This document shows positions 48,045 through 58,817 of a DNA stretch of 64,000 nt, in pieces. The position numbers and the translations under genes were made by a program. The stretch is taken from positions 1-64,000 of the forward strand of contig NW_026971215.1 in assembly GCF_963678635.1 (NCBI RefSeq), in the 5' to 3' direction. The notes under the pieces are model-generated. The model saw only the letters and a list, made by a program, of their open reading frames with translations. It made no database searches and was not told where the DNA came from. Positions within the stretch are counted from its first letter, which is position 1, and every line of letters begins with the position of its first letter. Source of the stretch: Symsagittifera roscoffensis (Eukaryota > Xenacoelomorpha > Acoela > Convolutidae).

Positions 48045-49753
48045 ATGAGAATCTTTAGTTTAATCATAGGTATGTCTTTACCAAAAACAACGCTTTCTTT
48101 GTTTCCACAATTTTTTCAAAAGTGAAAGGAATTTTGCCAAAAAGTTGCTTTTTTATCTCCTCATTCCAAAACTCAATTAAAGCAGGGGCGGATTAAGGGG
48201 GGGGGGGGGGGGGAAGGAGCCGGAGGCTTTCCCTTTCAGGAATTCGACCCCCTGCCGACCCAATGGGTCCCCATTTGAACTATTATGAGATATCCATTTT
48301 AGCTGACGGACACCATAAGTTTTCTAAAAGCGGGAGCGCGCGCCGAAAAAACGCAATTTTTTTCTCAAATTTTTCCAAAAAGTGACAAAAAATGTTTTTT
48401 CTGTCCTGCTTTTTCAAAACTGTGTCTGCGGCGCATAAACTTTAGCCCAACCAAGGTCTTTTTAGTGCCTTGGCACAGCTCGGAAAATCAAATTGATCGA
48501 CATGAAAAAAGTTGACAAAATTGTTTAAAATTTTTTGAAAATACGCCCCCCTCGACAAAATCCTGGATCCGCCCCCGATTGAAAATATGTTGTTTTCAGT
48601 ATGTTATGGCAAAAAAATTAAAAGTTTAATTCATATTACAGGAGAGAGTGGTGTTGGAAAGTCTTCGCTGACCAATCATGTGTTTGGTTTGAAGTTGTGC
48701 AGAACATCCAAGACAGAGTCTGAAACCAAAGCGGCGACTGAGTTCACTCTTAATGTCGAGCTGCCAAGGCACAAAATATCTGATATGCAGGTCAGTATCG
48801 TGGATACACCAGGTATGTGTGATACTGAAGGAGTAGGACAAGATGCCAGAAACGTCCGAGCGATCCAAAAGTACGTCGAGGGGTCTTTGGGTGTGGGTAA
48901 ATATCCGAACATGATCCTGCTACTAATAAAAGGTTCTGATAATCGGTTTGTTGGCAAAAACAGCAAGCTCAGTAAAACAATTCGATCTATTGGAACTCTC
49001 AATATTATTGACAGAAAATTCCCAAACTTGGTTATAGTTATTACCCATATAATGGGTCTGGGTAAAAAGAAATGGGAAGACAAGAGAAAAGAAATCAAAA
49101 AGTGCGTGAAGGATGTTTGCTCAATTGATGCTCCAGTCGTTTTTGTTGAAAACGAGCCCGAAGACTATGACCTTGAAATAAATGAAAGAACTGGGTGCTC
49201 GCAACTTCCAAACGGAGACGTTCAACCGCATAATGTGAGTGAGGCAATTTTAAAGCAACTGGATAAAAATGAAGACAATTTGGGTCATATTGCTCTGAAA
49301 GAAGTATACGCCGGAGGTGACAAGACTCAGGACGCAAAGCAAACAATGCAGGTTGTTGCAACCGACAAAAATACTCCACTGAGCTTTGAAGAGGGGTACA
49401 TAAAACAATTGCTCGGAGATGTCTGTGATGACAGTGAAATTGAAGCGAAGCTACAAGAGTGCGTTGAAACAGACCAAATTGACAAGGTAATTTCATCAAC
49501 ACGTTTTATTCCGTTTTAAGCACTGTAACTACAGATATTGTATAAATTTTTAAGTTAATAAAACCAGTTTATCTACAAATTTAAGGTAATTAACGAGTGC
49601 ACTAGAAAACAAATGAGCACACGCAAGGAACAGAAAAATTTGTTAGTTTTGTTGTTTGATCAGTTTCGCTCTATTAACATATCATTTATTGCAAATCAGC
49701 TTCCTCCAACCAACTTGAAACCTTTTCTAAGACGGATGTCCGCTTACCCGTAA
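48045..49753 (+). CDS. AIG1/GIMAP-like P-loop GTPase, three-exon model
   Basis: My model has exon 1 at 48045-48069, exon 2 at 48600-49486 and exon 3 at 49586-49753, giving about 359 residues. Exon 1 (MRIFSLII) follows an in-frame TGA and ends at a consensus donor (ATAG/GTATGT). The acceptor TTGTTTTCAG at 48599 keeps the frame. The exon 2/3 junction is phase 0, across a 99-bp GT-AG intron. Exon 2 carries the G domain: P-loop GESGVGKSS directly after a hydrophobic strand, a Thr-containing switch (ESETKAATEF), DTPG with the following MCDTEG, and the AIG1-style helical block after it. The usual N/TKxD guanine-specificity motif is replaced by THIMGL. AIG1-type GTPases act in immune and stress responses at membranes; the role of this one is unknown. 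The open frame itself runs 48587-49519 if unspliced. Exon 2 is certain; exon 1 is the weakest part. Confidence 0.8.
48183..48577. mobile_element. hAT-like MITE within intron 1
   Basis: About 395 bp bounded by imperfect inverted ends: left CAGGGGCGGATTAAGG, right reading CGGGGGCGGATCCAGG on the minus strand. GGGGCGGAT-type ends are common among non-autonomous hAT elements. The flanking octamers AATTAAAG and ATTGAAAA are only partly alike. The left end is followed by a long G run. The element is GC-richer than its flanks and has no coding capacity. Removing it would leave a first intron of about 135 bp, close in size to the 99-bp second intron. Confidence 0.65.
49557..49562 (+). promoter_or_regulatory. 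Candidate intronic poly(A) signal
   Basis: AATAAA lies 38 bp after the TAA (49517-49519) that ends the unspliced exon 2 frame and inside intron 2 of the spliced model. It could support a shorter isoform ending in a different eight-residue or so tail. Confidence 0.35.
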
Positions 49754-50183
49754 TTAACGCTATTTCTAACGCGGTTAATTGTCTCAAATTGGCCAAAATG
49801 ATAATGTTTAAGACACTATAACTCTATGAAAAAAGATCTCATTGAGCTCAAGACATCAATACTTTTCAGATGATATAAAAAAAACTGTCCACAAAAGCTT
49901 GTTAAAAAGTCTAAATTTGTCTAAAAAAACCACCCGAGCACTTTCGTTTGTAAATTCAGAACAATAAATCTCTGGCTAAAATTTTAGTTTGATTTTAATC
50001 AAATCTCAAAAGAAATAACTCTGACAATAAACAGCGATGGCGATCGGTGTATGATCAACCCGTTTTCTTACTAAATTTTTATCGCAAATTTGATTATTAA
50101 TGTGTTCTTCTTTTAAAAGTCTTATCGGTTTTAGTTTGTATATATTTTTAATCGACTCGAATGTAAACTTTCGATAGACACAG
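49754..50183. other. 3' flank of the GTPase gene
   Basis: Directly after the stop, another frame stays open for 23 codons (AISNAVNCLKLAKMIMF). This could be the true continuation after a one-base deletion or an alternative exon. The rest shows only short coding-like scraps. Confidence 0.35.
49963..49968 (+). promoter_or_regulatory. Candidate poly(A) signal of the GTPase gene
   Basis: AATAAA about 210 bp after the exon 3 stop. The motif is frequent in AT-rich DNA, so position is the only support. Confidence 0.3.
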
Positions 50184-50368
50184 AAAACCAAAATAATTAA
50201 AGAGAAAAATTTGCAAAAAAAATCGTTTAATTGGAAAATGCTTGCTAAGGCATTGGAAACAAGTATCCTTGATATTTCAGCGCCAAACTTACCAATTGAA
50301 GAGCTTCAGAAAATTTTTTGCTGCGAATTAGCCTCCAGCAAGCGAACACTTCGCACTCTTATGCTTTA
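50184..50368 (+). other. Exon-like ORF, unassigned
   Basis: After an acceptor-like ACACAG a frame of 61 codons runs to TAA. It has ordinary protein composition, with FNWKMLAKALETSILDI followed by LPIEELQKIFCCELASSKRT. The W..LA..L pattern faintly recalls death-fold domains, which can accompany immune GTPases, but this is too weak to name. It could be a downstream exon of the GTPase gene; phases tested by eye do not join exon 3 cleanly. Confidence 0.3.
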
Positions 50369-50574
50369 AAGTTTTTGAAAATGATTTTGGCTTTTTTCTA
50401 AAACGGCTTAAAACCAAAGAAGATTCGAAAAGAACTTTATTGTTCCGACATTTGAAATTGAGGAGGAATTCGAATTTGTTTCCAGTTTTTAAAAAAAATT
50501 CTCTTTTTTTGTGTTGTTTTCTATGCAAAATCAGGCAGCAGAAAAATCATTGGGTTTTAATATTTCGTATTATA

Positions 50575-50915
50575 GCTTTTGCAATCATGATTTGAACAAA
50601 ATTATAAAGTTTCTCAGTGTAAAAAAAAACACGTTGGAAAGTTTTCATTTTTGGTCTAAATTCGAGTGATTTTGCTTTCAACCAAAAGTATTGGTCGCAA
50701 ATTATCAAAGTAATGAGTGGAGTGAATTATCATATCAAAACCTTTCGATCTTGATTCGATTTACAAGAAAGATTTTCTTGAAAGTTGTCCCAGTGTCGAG
50801 AAAAAAAGAGACTTTTGTTGAAATTTTTGACTTTTTATCTAATTTCGATCAATTAAAGCAACCAAACAGGCTTATGAATGCCATTAAATTTTACTTTCAC
50901 TCCAGTGGAAAAGAA
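50575..50915. repeat. Diverged fragments of the ~573-bp repeat
   Basis: Two partial starts (CAATCATGATTTGAAC at 50581; GATCTTGATTCGATT then CCCAGTGTCGAGAAA at 50750-50805) match the a-type unit of the 35.7-39.4 kb array but are more diverged. Confidence 0.6.
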
Positions 50916-51146
50916 TTTTAGAAATTTTTCAGCCCCTTTTTGGAATAAAATGTTCAAAACAAATCCTGCAAAAAAAGTTCAAAAAACGGATTTTTTTATT
51001 GCTTTCGTTTTCGTTTTTCTAGTATTTTTTGGAACCTGATCTAAACTACAGATTATAATTGGATAAATTGGATATTTTACCACTGTAAAATATTTAATAT
51101 TAACCAATCACTATCCATCTAACTAACAACCCACTTATTTGTAAGT
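50916..51146. other. Unassigned DNA before the second retrotransposon
   Basis: AT-rich, no feature seen. Confidence 0.5.
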
Positions 51147-51174
51147 GCTGAAATTACTTGTAATTTCAGCACCA
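51147..51174. repeat. Perfect 13-bp inverted repeat at the candidate LTR start
   Basis: GTGCTGAAATTAC, two bases, then GTAATTTCAGCAC. The right half begins TGTAATTTCAGC, a plausible TG... LTR start. Confidence 0.7.
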
Positions 51175-52720
51175 GAGAGATTTGAATTTAACTTAGAAAT
51201 TAGTTGACTCTCCAAGAGAACTTCAGCAGCCGCAATAAACCAGTATACCCTAGATCTATAGAGCCTAGCAGAGACTAGATAAACATCCTGAGACTAGTAA
51301 GTGTAAGAGTAAGATTATGATCGGTATTAGACTAAGAAGTTTATCAGGCACGAAGTTTTATCGGTATTAGGCACGAATCTATCCGGCCGAAAATAAGATA
51401 GCGTGACGAGCAGTCGGTGTACCCTATCCGAAATTACTCTATGAGTTAACCACATCGATCCTGACTCATCTGGCGCGACCATAAGTCTCGAATAAGACCT
51501 TAATAGCTTAGAACTAACCAAATATAGATTAGAATTTAGACAAAACATTTTCAAAATGTTACACGATAATAATTTAATTGAAATGTCTCTACGACTCAAT
51601 AGATCAGAGCCGATATTCCGAACGATACTAGAACTACCCGGAATTGGAAGAAGATCTGGGACAAGAGACGACATACGACAAAGTAGAAACTTACCATTTA
51701 GTTTTATGGTTGTACGGCAAAAGCCAACACAAACTTTTGTATTTAGAATCTTATTAGCAATGAATTTAGATTTTCATTTGCAAACAAAAAACTTTGAAGT
51801 AAACCTTCATGATCATTTCAGGCGCTAAACAAAATTATTAATGTACAATAAAGATTGATAAAAAGATCTCAGATCGTTTTCTTTTTTTTTTCTGCATTAT
51901 TTTAAAAAACATATTTGAAAAAAATTTATTAAAAATAAAAATAAAATTTAGTAGCATGACAATAAATTGTTAGTAATCATAAATCATCCGGTTGTTCCAG
52001 CTTCATAAAAGCAATCATAAGCTCACTAATTTCATTGAAGAACTAAATCTTTTTCTTAAATAAATTTAAACCATTTTAAACTTAAATTCACTTAATTTTA
52101 AAAATCTGATTATCAAGGCTTATCCTTGGATCTTAATAAATTTTCTATTTCACGAAATTTAAAACCTGATCATCAAGGCCTATCCTTGGATCAAAAAGAA
52201 CAATTTTGTTCTCTCCCACTCACTTTGAAGTGTCTCAGTCGTCACTTCTAGAAGTACCTCAAACGTCGATTCACTATCCAACCCTTCTAAAAGACCCAGG
52301 ACTAAAAGAAATTTTTCAATAAAACTAACCATTCAAATTAGGATAAACAGTGAAGAACTTCGGTTGTTCATCCTTCTCTTGAACCCTCCTCTTACCAGAC
52401 CCAGGATAGATCTTAGACTTAGTAAGTTTAAAATAGTATCTAACGAATTACTTGCGTTCTGATTATACCTGAACCTTGTGGATCGATTTACTATTCTCCA
52501 ACCCTTGAACACAATCACTATCCCTAAGTAAGATTGAGTAAGTTAACACCTTAGCTTAGACTAGCCACGAGAAAGTAAAAAATCATTCTTCGGAATCGAT
52601 ATTTTTTTCTCTCCAACCCTGAACAAAAAGACTCAGGTTAAGCTAACCAAAAAATCGTAAGGACTAACAGTCTAAGGAAATAGAAATAACTAACAACTTC
52701 TTGCATCCCTCATCCTAAAC
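51160..52720 (+). repeat. Candidate 5' LTR and untranslated leader
   Basis: From TGTAATTTCAGC through a region with AATAAA at about 51846 and A/T-rich tails. It then runs through a leader with a ~65-bp duplicated block (AAGGC.TATCCTTGGATC at 52115 and 52176) and repeated ACCCAGGA motifs. Without the 3' LTR the end cannot be fixed, and no clear PBS was found. Confidence 0.45.
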
Positions 52721-52723
52721 CTT

Positions 52724-52957
52724 ATGTCATTCAAAAATTTAGGAAATAAACAAACAATCGTTTTACACAACTGTGAAATAGATAACAAAAAATACGATCT
52801 TGTAATTACACCTCATACACAAACAGTTGGATACATTAGAACAAAACGACAAACAAAAAAAAGGAAAATTATAAACAAACAAAGACAAATCACACAAAAA
52901 GATTTTCAAAAAATAGAAACGCATTTTCTGAATCAGAAGCCAGCATTTAGATATTGA
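52724..52957 (+). CDS. Small basic ORF upstream of gag, unknown function
   Basis: A 77-codon frame starting MSFKNLGNKQTIVLHNC and ending 33 bases before the gag start. It is lysine- and glutamine-rich in the second half (KRQTKKRKIINKQRQ), consistent with nucleic-acid binding. The intact frame amid a damaged element and the balanced first half suggest a real element protein. No family was recognised. It could be an accessory protein or an N-terminal gag exon. Confidence 0.5.
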   Translation: MSFKNLGNKQTIVLHNCEIDNKKYDLVITPHTQTVGYIRTKRQTKKRKIINKQRQITQKDFQKIETHFLNQKPAFRY

Positions 52958-52989
52958 TAGTTATATATTAACAGTCATCAAACGGAAAA

Positions 52990-55391
52990 ATGAGCCACAC
53001 TCAAAGTGACGATAGTCCAGATGACGAAGCAGTTTATCCCTTTCTTATAGATTCACTCCATGATAGAGGACAACACGATTTTTGCAAGATTTTACTCGTA
53101 AATTTGTTTGAACCAGGAATAAGTCCATGCAAAGCAGATTTCCCAGATTTAAAAATCAAAAGACAAATTATTGAACGTTATTTGAAAGACATATGTAAAC
53201 TAACACAACAACATGGAATTTATACCATAGAATTCAGCACACCAAATACAGCCCATCGCAAATATGTAATTCAAGCAGACGATAATGAATTAGAATTTTC
53301 AAAACTTTTCATAGAGTATATTAAAAGTATATAATATCATAATTCACAAAGAGCAAACTCCATATTCACAAACGAAGTCTTTGCAATAATATATTGTTAT
53401 ATATCTATTTTAGAAAAAACAGAATTTCAAAGTATATCACCAACCAAAACATCCAGACATACATAAGTACGAAATGAAATCACAATATTTTCAACATTTC
53501 TAAATATAATTAAAGAAAATTTCACTAAAGATGATGTTTCACAACACACTAAACATGATTTACAAAAGATTTTAGCATGGTTTATAATAGATTATTTCAC
53601 CCACAATTTAGATTTAATTTCACAAGCAAGGAAAAATTTCGCAACTCAAAATACAAATGACGACACTGCTCTTTCAGAACAATCAGACAACGTTTGGGAC
53701 CCTGAATGGTCTCATCCTACATTTCTAAATAACCCACAAGCTATCTCAAGTCAAGCAATAAGTACAATCTCTTATCACAGAGATTATGTAAAAGTAATAC
53801 CTTTAACCATTGATGCAACACCATTGAACTGTAATTTATTTTTTAGCTGATACGCGAAAAAACAGTTTAAATTCAACCGTCATACATAATGAAAAATTTA
53901 ATGGAACTAAAAATCTTACACAACAAGATATTCAAACACCATTACACTTCATAAATGAAGAAATCGTCCAAACAACAACAGCTACACAACAAATTATTTC
54001 ACCAATACACCCTAATTTCACTAGAACAACACCAAGAAATACAAATACGTTACAAACACAAGTAACCTTACAATCGACCGTTAAACCTTCGGTTGCTCCA
54101 AAATATTCACATATGGATTATCAAACGTATAGACCAATGACAATACAGTCAAAAACACGAAAGCCATTCACAAGAAACACCTTTGCAGAACACAATTATA
54201 ATTATACTCAAAAACCAAGAACAAACCAACCTCCCCGAAAAAACACACAAAATTTAAATCACGTATATTCCCATTATTGGAATCTCCCGAAAACATCGAC
54301 CAATTCAGTAAATTTTCCAGATAATCCACAACCTACACAAGATTATACTGAAAACTACCCATTCTTTCAACAAAATAAAAATAACCAACATACACCATAT
54401 AATACAAACTATTTATCATCCGATGAAGATGATTATCACCAACCAGATATTTTTGCACCATATACTAAGAAAATTGCACACAGAAACCGCGACAATCTCA
54501 ACCATCACGAAATATAAAAATTTACCCACAAACCCAACAGAAGTACAAAATTCACAACAAATACATATACAAAACCCATTTAACACACAATATTTTCAAC
54601 CAATACAACCACAAAACCCAATTTTATTGCATTCTTATCAACCAACTCAAATACAAAATGAATTACCGCTTCCATATTACCTTCAGCAACACGAAATAAC
54701 TAAAAATCAACTTTCAAATTTTTCACAAATGCCAAATGCCGCAGAATCACTACAGATGACAATGAATCCATACCTCATGGGTGGATCTTTAATGACATCC
54801 AATAAGCCACTGATGGTATTCACAGGAACAAATTCTGTAGAAGATTATCTAAATGCAGTAACAGCAAATTTAATTTTAAATATAGGAACCGAACCAATTA
54901 ATGCGCAACTACATCAAAATTGGATACATAGACGCACAGCACTAATACAAACAACCCTACATGGCGCAGCTCAAAAATGGTTTTCAGTTTTACCTATAGA
55001 AATAAACTCAGACTGGAAAAGATTCACACAAGAATTTTCAAAAATGTTTGACTCTAAAAGAAACGAACAACTCCAAAGAGTTTTATGTAATGAAATTCGC
55101 AGATTACCAAATGAAACAATTAAACAATTAGCAGTACGTATCGAAACACTAGTTCGAAAAGCATATTCGTTTAATACACATGACTATAAAAACACAAAAA
55201 TTACAGAAATTTTAATGATAACCTTAACACCTCAATTAAGGAAAATAGCAATAAAAAAGAGAGCATCTCATCCTTTCTCAATTCGAGAACCAGACTTAGA
55301 CTTTCGAAAACTAGTAGATAAATTAGAACAAGCAGAAATCACAATGAAACTCGAAGAAACAGAAAATCTAAAACTACAATATGTTAATTGA
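52990..55391 (+). pseudogene. gag of the second gypsy element, frameshifted
   Basis: Starts MSHTQSDDSPDDEAVYPF at 52990 and is open for 114 codons to 53334. It continues in other frames after stops near 53335-53490, 53848 and a shift near 54510. The last part (within 54423-55391) holds the capsid-like domain: NSVEDYLNAV, WIHRRTALIQTTLHGAAQKWF, DWKRFTQEFSKMFDS and LPNETIKQLAVRIETLV, the pattern of the retrotransposon gag family. The middle is an N/Q/T/P-rich low-complexity linker. A TGA at 55389-55391 interrupts the frame, which continues open beyond it into the zinc knuckle. Confidence 0.82.
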
Positions 55392-55652
55392 ATTGAAACA
55401 AACACTACACATATAAATAACATACAGGAATCAGACACAGACCTGATTGAAAAAATCACTGATATAATAAATATCTACGAAAAACGTCCAAACTTTAAAG
55501 GCAAACCATCTTTCAAAAAATGGTGTAATTTTTGTCGACGATACGGACACAGTATTTCCGAGTGTAGACAAAAACAACAAGACAATCAGAATAAACCTCA
55601 AAAGCTTCAAGAACCAAATAAATCGTTCTGTCAATACATGAACAAAGATTAA
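55392..55652 (+). pseudogene. Nucleocapsid with CCHC zinc knuckle
   Basis: In frame with gag after the TGA. KKWCNFCRRYGHSISEC encodes a C-X2-C-X4-H-X4-C knuckle at 55524-55565, the RNA-binding motif of nucleocapsid. It ends at a TAA near 55650. Confidence 0.85.
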
Positions 55653-56456
55653 AATCTACCAAACAAATATATATATAGTAATAACAGTTCAGGAAAAACA
55701 CTCCCGAACAACACCAATTACACAAGGAATCAATCACCATATAACTCAAGTTATAGAGAAAGATCACCAGAACGAAGAAATACGCGAAATTCTTCACAAA
55801 AAATTATAATCGATCGAATAGCCAAAATAACCAAAATAACTATTCAAGATCAAATTCCATTGCAACACAATTTGTTTCTGGATCCAGTTCCCAATCAAAC
55901 CCAAGGAATAGACACTATTCCAATAATCAATCACGAAACTCATCATACAACAGAAATAGAAACTAATCACACAATAGAAATAAAAGTTATTCGAACAATC
56001 GAAATCAGAATTACCCGAACAATCGATCAAGAAATAATACATAAAATAGATCAAACTATCACAGATCAAATGATAATTATCAAGACAAATCACAAAACAA
56101 TTCACAAAATCGAAACTCAAGTTACAATTTATTCCCAGTCACCACACAGGAATAATAACCATTATAATGATTCTAAACATAGATACAGAAGTAGCACACC
56201 AAAACATAAAAGACACATTAATCAAGTGCAGACAGATGAAGAAACAACATCAGACCCTCCAGATATTGATGACACAGGAAGTAACGAACTACAACTAAAT
56301 CATATATATTTTGGATCATCAGATACAGAAAGTGATACAGAAAATACCATCTCTGTAAATTTGATAACAGTCGAAAACGACTATGAACCTATCATATATG
56401 AACAACCTTTTACATCACATATATATGAAAATAAATTGGAACTCCTTCACAATTAA
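55653..56456 (+). pseudogene. N/S/R-rich low-complexity tail and linker
   Basis: In one frame this reads as N-, S- and R-rich sequence (NRSNSQNNQNNYSRSNS); in another the 198-codon frame 55860-56456 reads as T/I/E repeats. The DNA has short internal repeats of AATCA/GAAAT motifs. From about 56215 the frame HINQVQTDEETTSD onward is acidic and ordinary, leading toward protease. Probably the gag-pol junction. Confidence 0.55.
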
Positions 56457-56459
56457 TAT

Positions 56460-57377
56460 ATTGGACCCAGTCATACTACACAAACTACACAAGAAGTAAA
56501 CAAAGTTAACACGGTAATTAAACCCGATGAAAAAGATGAAACAAAATGCTCAAACACAAAACATATTTATGAAAATATACAGAAAGAACAACCCAGAGAA
56601 AAATTTTGGACAATTACATTTCTATTAGAAAGCCCAAGAAACAAAGAATTCCAACCACCAGATCTTGAAATTGATTTGTTAATTGATTCAGGAGCAGAAT
56701 CAAATATAATTAATATTCCCACATGGAAAGAAATCAAAACATTACATCCAAAATTAACGCCTCTTGCAACCTCTAGTAAACTAGCAACATCACAAGGATC
56801 AGCATTAGTAAATTATGGAAAAATTGTAATTATTCCTTCTCCCCACGAGAACAATGGAGCAAAACAAAATTTTAAAGAAAACCGTTTAAACAAATATTTC
56901 ATATTACTGATATTAAGCACAATATCATTGGCATATCATTTATATCTAAATATATACCAACAATCAACATCTTAAATAGTAAAATACTAATCAAAGATAA
57001 GTACACAAAAACAAAAAATACAGCCCTAACATTCTTCCAAAGATTAAACAAACAACCACCATTCTTCTCAAAATTTTACCCAATTCACAATCAACAACGA
57101 AAGCACCTGAAACCACTATCAGGAAATATATATAATTTGTCAAAAAAAACAAGTTCACCAGTATGATAAAAGTCAAAATGAACAACAAATTTTTATGTCA
57201 GACTTTGAATTTAAACCTATTCACAAAATTTTCAAAATCACAATCTCATCCATCAAATAATGGAAAAACACGAATTCCGACATCATTTCGTTACACGTGT
57301 ATAACAATACACCATATCAAGTAACATTACCGTTAGGACTTTTAGGATATTGTGAAACAAAGGCTACAATTTCACCC
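56460..57377 (+). pseudogene. Aspartic protease and linker to RT
   Basis: In the frame running through 56604-56830, DLLIDSGAESNIINIP carries the DSGA form of the retropepsin active site (about 56682-56693), followed by a TSQGSALVNYGK segment. The frame shifts near 56840. Further protease-RT linker pieces follow (FFQRLNKQPPFF; LPLGLLGYCETKATISP near 57325-57377), the last directly abutting the foreign insertion. Confidence 0.75.
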
Positions 57378-58023
57378 ATGAGGTCCAAAACTGACGAAGT
57401 TGCTTCAGTTGGCTTGAAAGTTAACAAAGCTTGCTCGTAGAGCTTCCGGGATAGGCCCATTCGCTTCCTCGTGAAAAATAGGTCTTAGAACCACCTTAGA
57501 TGAGCTTGCGCGACCCTTGGTTGAGCTGCAGGAGCGACTGATCGAAGCGGAAGACCCCTATTTTGAGCTGAAAAATGGGGGTCTCAGGGCTCTAAAACGC
57601 TTGTTTGAGCTTGAAGGAGTGCTCGCACAGCTCACTTTCAATTTTAGCGAAGTTAGATATGCTTGCTGGTCAGCTGCATGAGAAAGATGGGAGCTGTGCG
57701 ACCAGTGGTTCAAAAGTTATGACCCGAGCCGTAAACAAGCTCAAAATGAGGTCCAAAACTGACGAAGTTGCTTCAGTTGGCTTGAAAAATAACAAAGCTT
57801 GCTCGTAGAGCTTCCGGGATAAGCCCGTTCGCTTCCTCGTGAAAAATAGGTCTTAGAACCACCTTAGATGAGCTTGCGCGACCCTTGGTTGAGCTGCAGG
57901 AGCGACTGATCGAAGCGGAAGACCCCTATTTTGAGCTGAAAAATGGGGGTCTCAGGGCTCTAAAACGCTTGTTTGAGCTTGAAGGAGTGCTCGCACAGCT
58001 CACTTTCAATTTTAGCGAAGTTA
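57378..58023. repeat. GC-richer insertion made of two 278-bp direct repeats
   Basis: Copies at 57378-57655 and 57746-58023 (offset 368) are nearly identical and separated by a 90-bp spacer. Element-like sequence ends at 57377 and resumes at 58024 (NNILQVLDIY). The insert differs sharply in composition from the A-rich element. Within each copy one frame stays open (RTTLDELARPLVELQERLIE), helical in character, and runs on into the element after the second copy. Origin unknown; no terminal inverted repeats or target-site duplication were seen. Confidence 0.85.
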
Positions 58024-58798
58024 ATAATATACTCCAAGTATTAGACATTTACCAATCCACAATTCTTGACGAAGAATTATCCATAAATAGTATAGTAAGT
58101 AATGAAAAAAGAAACACAGATTACTTCACAAAAGCACCAAATTTAAACCAACATTCAATATAACAAATTACACAAAAGAACAACAAAAATTTTTAACAAT
58201 GTTTAATTTTGAACATTCACAAATTACACAAACCGAATTTGATAAATAAGCAAAGCACTGTTAAAGTATTTAACAGTCTACGCAACATCAAAATTCGACG
58301 TTGGAAAAATCAATTCTTCACTACATCTCCCGTTAAAACCCGACGCAGTTTTCAAAAAACAAAGAGCCAGAAAAGTACCAATTCACTTACACGACAAAGT
58401 AAAAAGATTACTTGATATTTTAGAACAATACAAAATTATCTCACCAGTAAATAAAGATGAACAACCAAAAGGTAACACTTTTATCAACCCTGTTATCATT
58501 CTAGCAAACGGTGAATCATTAAAAATAGTTTTAGAAGCTAGATATCTCAATTCACTAATTGATGAATCAAAATGCAATTGGCCTATTGAACCAATTTAGG
58601 TTATCTTAACAAAGATAAATGGAAAATACTTTACAACCGCAGATATGAATAGTGCATACACCCAAATGCCACTACATGAACAATCACGACGTTTAACACA
58701 ATTTGTTATTGGAAGTCAACAATATGAATTTAATCGCTTATTCTATGGAATTTCCATAGGACCAGCAGCTTTTTCAGCTTTTATGAGTAATCATGACT
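58024..58798 (+). pseudogene. Reverse transcriptase, N-terminal half
   Basis: After the insertion, pieces in changing frames lead into a frame from about 58330. It reads KVPIHLHDKVKRLLDILEQY, NPVIILANGESLKIVLEARYL, then, after a TAG at 58598-58600, KYFTTADMNSAYTQMPL and FNRLFYGISIGPAAFSAFM. This is the fingers and palm with RT motifs up to the YGISIGPA helix. TADMNSAY carries the first palm aspartate. An indel near 58798 moves the frame to the next ORF. Confidence 0.88.
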
Positions 58799-58817
58799 AA
58801 TACCCAAGAAAAATGCA

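Noticed and set aside
48626..49502. Long antisense open frames (80, 140 and 135 codons) opposite the GTPase gene
   Set aside because: They are shadows of the real plus-strand coding sequence and have no motifs of their own.
55389..55391. TGA between gag and nucleocapsid as a programmed recoding signal
   Set aside because: Many other stops and shifts break this copy, so an ordinary mutation is simpler. Intact relatives would be needed to decide.
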